Positions 37,205 to 42,089 of a stretch of 64,000 nucleotides of DNA are shown here, in pieces; the first letter of the stretch is position 1, and each line of letters begins with the position of its first letter. This stretch comes from Lachnospiraceae bacterium (lineage in GTDB: Bacteria; Bacillota; Clostridia; Lachnospirales; Lachnospiraceae), in the NCBI GenBank assembly GCA_015057825.1, contig SVDN01000010.1, positions 1 through 64,000 on the forward strand. Direction: 5' to 3'. The position numbers and the translations under genes are program-made. Below the pieces are notes generated by a model. The model worked only from the letters and a program-made list of their open reading frames with translations. It made no database searches and was not told the origin of the DNA.

Positions 37205-38056
37205 ATGGACAACAAAGAATTCAAAAACAAGAGAATTATTACTGTAGCAACAACAGGTGCTTGGCCAAAAAAGGAAAACAATCCTAACGTGCCTATGACA
37301 CCTGAAGAAATCGCTGATGACGTATACGCATGCTGGAAAGCAGGCGCTGCTGTAGCTCATCTTCACATGAGAGATGACAACGGTAACGGTGTTATGGATC
37401 CTGTAAGATTCAAAAAGACAGTAGAACTCATCAAAGAGCACAAAGATTGTGATATCATTCTTAACCTTACAACATCAGGTGATATCCACGCTGATGATGA
37501 AATCCGTGTTGCTCACGTTAAAGAACTTAAACCTGAAATGGCTTCATATGACTGCGGTTCTATGAACTGGTTAAACTCAGGACTTTTCCTTAACTCACCT
37601 AAATTCCTTGAGGATTGTGGTAAATTATTCCAGGAAACAAACACAAAACCTGAAATCGAAGTATTCGATCCTGGTATGATCGCAAACGCAGCTTACTACT
37701 TAAAGAAAGGTGTTCTTAAAGCACCACTTCACTTCCAGTTCTGCATGGGTTGCGCAAACGGTATCACAGGTTCAATGAAAAACCTTGTATTCATGAAAGA
37801 AACAATGGAATCACTTTGCCCTGGTTCAACATGGTCATGCTTCGGTGTTGGTCACAGCGCTATGGAAATGCTTTACGGTGCAGTTGCTATGGGTGGTAAC
37901 GTACGTGTTGGTATGGAAGATAACGTTATGTACGCTAAAGGCCAGTTAGCTGAAAGCAACGTACAGTTCGTTGAAAGAGCTAAACGTGTTATTGAAGAGT
38001 TTGGTTGTACAGCAGCTACTCCTGATGAAGCTCGTCAGATGTTAGGCTTAAAATAA
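37205..38056 (+). CDS. BKACE-family beta-keto acid cleavage enzyme
   Basis: A 283-residue TIM-barrel enzyme of the former DUF849 family, which condenses a beta-keto acid with acetyl-CoA and splits it. VAHLHMRD gives the zinc His pair (H52, H54), VPMTPEEIADDV is the family N-terminal motif, and MGCANGITGS and GVGHSAMEML lie in the substrate region. The start ATG 37205 has AAGGAG 8 bp upstream; GTG 37196 is in frame but lies in that site. Codon use is strongly optimised. The founding member Kce acts in lysine fermentation, but no other genes of that route are present, so the substrate is open. The next gene is a small zinc ribbon. Confidence 0.85.
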   Translation: MDNKEFKNKRIITVATTGAWPKKENNPNVPMTPEEIADDVYACWKAGAAVAHLHMRDDNGNGVMDPVRFKKTVELIKEHKDCDIILNLTTSGDIHADDEIRVAHVKELKPEMASYDCGSMNWLNSGLFLNSPKFLEDCGKLFQETNTKPEIEVFDPGMIANAAYYLKKGVLKAPLHFQFCMGCANGITGSMKNLVFMKETMESLCPGSTWSCFGVGHSAMEMLYGAVAMGGNVRVGMEDNVMYAKGQLAESNVQFVERAKRVIEEFGCTAATPDEARQMLGLK

Positions 38057-38077
38057 TATAAACGGAGGTTTGACTCC

Positions 38078-38263
38078 ATGACTTATGGTTGTTTATGGTG
38101 GTATTATGAATGCCCAAACTGTGGTCACAAGTTTAAATACGGTACTGACCAGTTCGAAGAATTCGGTGAAGATTTCGGCAAATGCCCAAAATGCTCCACA
38201 CCGGGTAAATTCGAAAAAGAGGGCGCAATAATGCCTGATGACAAACTTTACGAAGAATGTTAA
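38078..38263 (+). CDS. Small zinc-ribbon/rubredoxin-like protein
   Basis: A 61-residue protein with two Cys pairs, CPNC (residues 12-15) and CPKC (36-39), plus Cys5 and a terminal Cys. It begins MTYGCLWWYYECPNCGHKF. The knuckles could bind Zn or Fe. It starts 21 bp after the BKACE gene behind GGAGG and ends at a terminator, so the two form an operon. It may be a metal-binding partner or an electron carrier; the function is not known. Confidence 0.75.
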   Translation: MTYGCLWWYYECPNCGHKFKYGTDQFEEFGEDFGKCPKCSTPGKFEKEGAIMPDDKLYEEC

Positions 38264-38265
38264 TT

Positions 38266-38297
38266 AAAACCGACACCTTTTTGGGTGTCGGTTTTTA
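38266..38297. terminator. Terminator of the BKACE operon
   Basis: AAAACCGACACC (38266-38277) and GGTGTCGGTTTT (38284-38295) form a 12-bp stem with 6-nt loop and T tail. A-rich flanks allow some activity on the minus strand. Confidence 0.9.
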
Positions 38298-38304
38298 TAA
38301 TATT

Positions 38305-38480
38305 TGTTTTTAAACCTGTCGTTCGATTAAGAACAAGTTGTGAAAATATCTGTTTTCAACCTATCGTTCCATCATGAATAACTAATGAAAATCAAGGAAG
38401 TTTTAATAATGAATCCGCAACCGGTGAACATTCGACTTCCTGTCTCAGTGTTCACCTGATTTGGACGTCCTGTCCAAATC
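38305..38480. other. Structured spacer with repeats; candidate small RNA region
   Basis: This gene-free stretch holds two imperfect 45-bp direct repeats (about 38305-38350 and 38351-38396). Two hairpins follow: GGTGAACA (38423-38430)/TGTTCACC (38449-38456) and GATTTGGAC (38458-38466)/GTCCAAATC (38472-38480). CCTGTC or CCTATC occurs four times (38315, 38360, 38439, 38469), the last two in the hairpin loops. Read on the minus strand those loops show ACAGGAAGT and ACAGGACGT, close to the CsrA recognition sequence with GGA in a loop. Nothing coding is credible here; 38481-38652 shows nothing else. Confidence 0.4.
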
Positions 38481-38652
38481 TTGCTGTGTATCTAGATTTT
38501 CAAAGTTATTCTATGACTCCACTTTATGGTATGAAAAGCAGATATTTTCAATCTTGTTCTTTAGTAGAAAAGGTAATTACAATTTTTTTTCGCGGCATTT
38601 AAAGGCGGCTAAATATATGAATGTGTACCTGATAGGCAATTATTTGTTTTAA

Positions 38653-38681
38653 TGTTTAAAAAATAGATAGTTTGGTATAAT
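38653..38681 (+). promoter_or_regulatory. Promoter of the alpha/beta hydrolase gene
   Basis: Extended -10 TGGTATAAT (TATAAT 38676-38681) with TGTTTA at a 17-bp spacing. Transcription near 38688 would leave only 7 nt before ATG 38695, favouring the TTG start at 38710. Confidence 0.55.
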
Positions 38682-38709
38682 ATATAAAATATGAATGGAA
38701 GGTGTGGTT

Positions 38710-39339
38710 TTGATTTATAGGTATGGAAACGAGAATGCCGGCAGGGTTATCTTGCAGGTAATCGGTGAGCATGAAGTTGAAAGATTGGAAAAAGAATATG
38801 AGCTGATTAAGGCCGCAGTCGCTGAGGATTTTCTTTTTATTGCAATGCTTGTGGATGATTGGTATAGCGATTTATCGCCGTGGGAGTCCAAAGAAGCGAT
38901 TAACGGAAAAGAGTTTAAGGGCAATGCGGATAAGACATTAGATAAGTTGTTGGAACAAGTGGAGCCTTACAAGAACAGAAAGTTATATTTAGTCGGTTAT
39001 TCCATGGCGGGGCTGTTTGCACTTTGGGCAGCATGCAATACTGATGCATTTTGCGGAGTTGCCGCGGTTTCACCATCCGTTTGGTATCCGGGATTTGCTG
39101 ATTTTTTCGAGACTGCAGATGTTAAAGTCGATAAGCTCTATTTAAGCCTGGGTAAAAAAGAAGAAAAGACAAGGAATAAGTACATGTCACAGGTTGGGGA
39201 TGCTATCAGGCAAATAAGCGAAGCGGCGATCGATAAGGGATTTGAGACGGTTTTAGAATGGAACGACGGCAACCATTTCCATGAGCCGGAAAAAAGGATG
39301 GCAAAAGGGATTGGATGGATACTCAAAAGCCCTGGTTGA
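38710..39339 (+). CDS. Alpha/beta-hydrolase, esterase-like
   Basis: A 209-residue cytoplasmic hydrolase. LYLVGYSMAGLFALWAA carries the nucleophile elbow GYSMAG, and WNDGNHFHEP near the C-terminus carries the His. TTG 38710 is chosen because GGAAGGTG lies 5 bp upstream; ATG 38695 would have almost no leader. The lack of an export signal suggests an intracellular ester or thioester substrate. Its family resembles EsteraseD/Fes-type folds but was not resolved. Confidence 0.7.
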   Translation: MIYRYGNENAGRVILQVIGEHEVERLEKEYELIKAAVAEDFLFIAMLVDDWYSDLSPWESKEAINGKEFKGNADKTLDKLLEQVEPYKNRKLYLVGYSMAGLFALWAACNTDAFCGVAAVSPSVWYPGFADFFETADVKVDKLYLSLGKKEEKTRNKYMSQVGDAIRQISEAAIDKGFETVLEWNDGNHFHEPEKRMAKGIGWILKSPG

Positions 39340-39373
39340 CAAATAGATAATAATAGAATACTATAATACTATA

Positions 39374-39453
39374 AAAGAGCTACCGTGTAAGTGGTTAGCC
39401 CAGAATGGTTAATTTATACTAAAATAACCACTCGGCAAAGTGGTTATTTTTTT
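39374..39453 (+). ncRNA. Predicted antisense RNA (antitoxin) of module B
   Basis: Ends at a strong terminator, AAAATAACCACT (39421-39432)/AGTGGTTATTTT (39439-39450) with seven T. The RNA overlaps the end of the minus-strand toxin ORF. Its 5' GTGGTTA could also pair with TAACCAC of its own terminator, an alternative fold. Confidence 0.6.
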
Positions 39454-39533
39454 GTGCGTCTGCCAATCCATATTCCAACGCCGATTAAAGCGATGGAATA
39501 GTCAAGAACAGCAATTAGTTCAAGAACATCCAT
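39444..39533 (-). CDS. Small hydrophobic peptide, type I toxin candidate (module B)
   Basis: A 29-residue ORF beginning MDVLELIAVLDYSIALIGVG and ending IGRRTKK: a membrane stretch with basic tail. AAGGGAGGTG lies about 6 bp upstream. In the leader, CCCTTAT can pair with ATAAGGG that overlaps the ribosome binding site. It is identical in protein sequence to module C; the two nucleotide differences are silent, which argues for a translated product. Confidence 0.65.
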   Translation of the reverse strand: MDVLELIAVLDYSIALIGVGIWIGRRTKK

Positions 39534-39633
39534 TGGCATCACCTCCCTTATCAATTGCCAACGATGAATCGAAGGCTATGCACTTCACAAATGAAGCAAA
39601 TAAGGGCTAACCACTTACCACTTAGGGTAGCTC

Positions 39634-39786
39634 GAGAAATATCATATCACAAACCAAACAAACGTTCAAGCAAAAAACGCGATGTTTTAGGGAAATATTT
39701 ATTATTTAAACCGGAGGGCCAAGAGTCCTCTTTTGGTTTGCCTTATTTTATGTTAAAATGTGCATAAAAGTGTGGAGAATGTGACT
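39634..39786 (+). other. Spacer with hairpin and remnant resembling the xre 3' end
   Basis: Sequence 39717-39739 (GGCCAAGAGTCCTCTTTT and following GTTTGC) matches the last part of the xre gene at about 40858-40883 almost base for base, and both forms fold as GGAG..C-CAAGA-GTCCTC. Read in frame it gives EGQESSFGL versus EDQESSFSL. It may be a gene remnant or a shared hairpin element just ahead of thiN. Confidence 0.4.
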
Positions 39787-40500
39787 ATGAAGCGTTGTAT
39801 TATTATTGCCGGTGCGGACATCGGCAATTACGACAGATTAAAAAAATATATAAAGACAGATGATTACATCATTTGTTGTGACAGCGGACTTAAGCATTGT
39901 ACGGGACTTGGAGTTAAGCCGGATTTGATTGTGGGGGATTTTGACTCATATATTGCATGTGATGAAATTGATAGGGCAAAACAGTCTGATGATTTGTCGG
40001 AAAAAACAACAAAGGCAATGAATGCTTTGAAAAAGGATTGTTTGCTAAAATACAATACGGAATTGCAAGTTCTTCCCTGCGAAAAAGATGATACCGACAC
40101 GGTTTATGGCGTAAAAGAAGCAGTAAAACGCGGCTTTAGGGAATTTCTACTCTTTGGCATTATAGGAAATCGTTTGGATCATACACTGGGAAACGTGTAT
40201 ATTTTGTTTGATTTGGATGCCAAGGGAGTTAGCGCTATGGCAGTGGATGATTACAGTGAAATGAGAGTTGTATCTAAAAGGCCGGTAACTATTCCGGCCG
40301 GTAAGTATGCTTACTTTTCATTACTTAACCTTACAGGCAAGGCAAAAGGCGTAACAATTAAACATGCCAAATACTGCCTTGAAGATGCGGAAATCACCAG
40401 CGAATACCAATATGGTATAAGCAATGAAACAATGCCCGGAAAGGATGCAATAGTTTCGGTAAAAGATGGGAAACTCTTGCTAATCGGCGTGTTTGCTTGA
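39787..40500 (+). CDS. thiN: Thiamine pyrophosphokinase
   Basis: A 237-residue enzyme that makes thiamine pyrophosphate from thiamine and ATP. Motifs are CDSGLKHCTGLGVKPDLIVGDFDSY, EKDDTDTVYGVKEAVKRGF and GNRLDHTLGNVYIL, giving the Asp metal ligands, followed by the C-terminal beta-barrel half. ATG 39787 has GTGGAG 9 bp upstream. A 20-30 residue insertion after GDFDSY (charged, rich in Lys/Asp/Thr) makes it slightly longer than usual. It is flanked by modules B and C in direct orientation. Confidence 0.9.
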   Translation: MKRCIIIAGADIGNYDRLKKYIKTDDYIICCDSGLKHCTGLGVKPDLIVGDFDSYIACDEIDRAKQSDDLSEKTTKAMNALKKDCLLKYNTELQVLPCEKDDTDTVYGVKEAVKRGFREFLLFGIIGNRLDHTLGNVYILFDLDAKGVSAMAVDDYSEMRVVSKRPVTIPAGKYAYFSLLNLTGKAKGVTIKHAKYCLEDAEITSEYQYGISNETMPGKDAIVSVKDGKLLLIGVFA

Positions 40501-40636
40501 CAAAGTATGAATGAAAGGTTACTTTTTATTTAAACCATTGGTTGAATGAAAAATTGTTTATCTTGAAAACATTTTGTGTTATCATATGATTTGCAACCGG
40601 TTATTCTTGTTTTGTTTTACAATGGAGGGAAAAACA

Positions 40637-40897
40637 ATGGAAAGACCACATTTTGACATTGAAGCCAGTGGAGCAAAAATGAGACAAATCCGTGTCAGCA
40701 GGCACATTTCCGTAAAGGAAGTGATGGACTACATGGAATTTGAATCAACCCAAGCCATTTATAAATGGGAAGCTGGGAAATGCTTACCGCAGGCGGACAA
40801 TTTAGTAGCACTCGCGTTTTTGTATAATGTAAGCCCAACAGAGCTTTTAGTTAGAGAGGACCAAGAGTCCTCTTTTAGTTTGCAAAAATGTGCGTGA
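40637..40897 (+). CDS. Small Xre-family helix-turn-helix regulator
   Basis: An 86-residue DNA-binding protein. GAKMRQIRVSRHISVKEVMDYM followed by STQAIYKWEAGKCLP is a Cro/CI-type HTH, and NLVALAFLYNVSPTELL its last helices. ATG 40637 follows GGAGGGAAAAACA. A TTGAAA (40563-40568)/TATGAT (40585-40590) promoter with 16-bp spacer precedes it. The gene ends 5 bp before the module C promoter, so the regulator may act on these modules; this is context only. Confidence 0.8.
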   Translation: MERPHFDIEASGAKMRQIRVSRHISVKEVMDYMEFESTQAIYKWEAGKCLPQADNLVALAFLYNVSPTELLVREDQESSFSLQKCA

Positions 40898-40937
40898 ACG
40901 GTTGACAAATGGAAAGTAATAGAATACTATAATGTTA

Positions 40938-41020
40938 GAAAAAAGCTACCGCGTAAGTGGTTAGCCAAAAGTATGATTATTTAATTAAAATAACCACTCG
41001 GCCAAAGTGGTTATTTTTTT
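40938..41020 (+). ncRNA. Predicted antisense RNA (antitoxin) of module C
   Basis: Starts about 6-8 bp after the -10 box and ends at the stem AAAATAACCACT (40987-40998)/AGTGGTTATTTT (41006-41017) with a T run. Overlaps the toxin ORF end. Confidence 0.6.
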
Positions 41021-41100
41021 GTGCGTCTGCCAATCCATATCCCAACGCCGATTAAAGCAATGGAATAGTCAAGAACAGCAATTAGTTCAAGAACATCCAT
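41011..41100 (-). CDS. Small hydrophobic peptide, type I toxin candidate (module C)
   Basis: The same 29-residue peptide as in module B, encoded with two silent changes (third positions of Ile and Gly codons). The leader pairs CCCTTATTT with AAATAAGGG for 9 bp, covering the AAGGGAGG binding site, so translation should be blocked in the folded mRNA. Confidence 0.65.
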   Translation of the reverse strand: MDVLELIAVLDYSIALIGVGIWIGRRTKK

Positions 41101-41280
41101 TGGCATCACCTCCCTTATTTATTGCCAATGAATAATCAAAGGCTATGCGCTTCACAAATGAAGCAAATAAGGGCTAACCACTTACCACTTAAGGTAGCTC
41201 GAGAAATATAATACCACAAACCAAACAAACGTTCAAGAGAAGTAGTGCAGAATTTAGCTGGATTTTTGTGATTTTTCTAT

Positions 41281-41361
41281 AAAAAAAAAGCGGGTGTCTT
41301 ACCCGCGAAAATGTGGACCCGGGTCTTTCGACCAGCCCCAAAATGATGTATACATCTCTGT
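41281..41361 (-). ncRNA. Small structured RNA with promoter and terminator
   Basis: On the minus strand TTGAAA (41396-41391), a 17-bp spacer and TATTAT (41373-41368) start an RNA of about 80 nt. It contains the palindrome GATGTATACATC (41345-41356), a hairpin GGTC-GAAA-GACC with a GNRA tetraloop (41322-41333), and a terminator GCGGGT/ACCCGC (41290-41306) with nine U. No peptide in it looks real. It does not match a riboswitch class known to me. It is divergent from the AbiEi-like gene. Confidence 0.6.
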
Positions 41362-41410
41362 GAGACAATAATATCATTTAACTTATAATGTTTCAAGCGT
41401 TATATTTGGT

Positions 41411-41439
41411 TTGACTTGAAAAATAACAAATATTATAAT
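41411..41439 (+). promoter_or_regulatory. Promoter of the AbiEi-like/nuclease operon
   Basis: TTGACT (41411-41416), 17-bp spacer, TATAAT (41434-41439). Back-to-back with the promoter of the minus-strand RNA. Confidence 0.75.
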
Positions 41440-41497
41440 TATTATATAAATATCCGCAAAAAATATAGAAATGCAGATTGTTGTAGGAGTGATATTG

Positions 41498-42037
41498 TTG
41501 AAAACAAGAGCTGAGTGCATTGAAAAATATGGTTCAGATTATTTTATTGACAGGAAAATTGAAGAAGGACTTCTTTTCAAAATTGATAAGGGTGTATATT
41601 CAGAAAAAAAGAACGTGCCGGATTTAGCGTTATTATCATTTAAGTATCCAAATGCAGTTTTGACAATGAAAAGCGCTTTTTATTTTTATGGCCTTACGGA
41701 CGTGATTCCGGATGTGTGTGATTTGGCAACAAAAAGAGATGCGGCAAAAATAAGAGATAAAAAAGTTAAACAATACTTTATTAATAATGATTTTTTTGAT
41801 GAAGGTATTGAAAAAGCAGATTTAAAAGGCTATGACATACGAATATATGGTAGAGAACGAATGCTTATTGAACTTGCTAGATATAAAAGCAAGCTTCCTT
41901 TCGATTACTACAAAGAAATAATCTTAAACTATCGTAAGATTTTGCCGAAACTAAATATTCAAAAAATACAAGATTACGCCTTGTTATCGCCGAAAAGCAA
42001 CAAAGTGCTTGATATTATTCGGATGGAAGTCTTTTGA
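41498..42037 (+). CDS. AbiEi-like antitoxin/regulator protein
   Basis: A 179-residue protein like the AbiEi family of type IV toxin-antitoxin antitoxins: an N-terminal winged helix (KIEEGLLFKIDKGVYSEKK) followed by PNAVLTMKSAFYFYGLTDVIPD and RERMLIELARYKSKLPFDYYKEII. TTG 41498 is preferred because GTAGGAGTG lies upstream; ATG 41471 is in frame but has no binding site. The usual nucleotidyltransferase toxin AbiEii is absent. Instead a zinc-ribbon/nuclease gene follows after 52 bp on the same strand. Confidence 0.75.
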   Translation: MKTRAECIEKYGSDYFIDRKIEEGLLFKIDKGVYSEKKNVPDLALLSFKYPNAVLTMKSAFYFYGLTDVIPDVCDLATKRDAAKIRDKKVKQYFINNDFFDEGIEKADLKGYDIRIYGRERMLIELARYKSKLPFDYYKEIILNYRKILPKLNIQKIQDYALLSPKSNKVLDIIRMEVF

Positions 42038-42089
42038 CGATTGTAGAAAGAATAGTTATAGATTAATTAATAATTATGGGGGTTATCTA

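Larger units (their letters stand above)
39336..39669. repeat. Toxin-antitoxin-like module B
   Basis: Same layout as module A. Plus promoter TTGACA 39336-39341 with TACTAT at 17 bp or TATAAT 39362-39367. Minus promoter TTGAAC (39669-39664), 17-bp spacer, TATGAT (39646-39641). The arms GAGCTACC...GTGGTTAGCCC at 39377-39401 and their inverted version at 39604-39633 give both transcripts the same 5' sequence. It is nearly identical to module C 1.57 kb downstream and in the same orientation. Confidence 0.75.
40902..41236. repeat. Toxin-antitoxin-like module C
   Basis: Near-identical to module B. Plus promoter TTGACA 40902-40907 with TACTAT (17 bp) or TATAAT 40928-40933. Minus promoter TTGAAC (41236-41231), 17-bp spacer, TATTAT (41213-41208). 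The 5' arms are again an imperfect inverted repeat. It lies between the xre gene and the minus-strand RNA at 41.3 kb. Confidence 0.75.

Noticed and set aside
38461..38652. 63-codon ORF in the spacer after the BKACE operon
   Set aside because: It overlaps the second hairpin, has no ribosome binding site and an uncharacteristic Cys/Phe/Ser-rich sequence.
39555..39767. 70-codon ORF across module B
   Set aside because: It runs antisense through the toxin leader and promoter; only its end resembles the xre tail, noted as a possible remnant.
41189..41377. 62-codon minus-strand ORF over the small RNA
   Set aside because: It spans the RNA hairpins, the terminator and the module C arm; the RNA reading is more economical.
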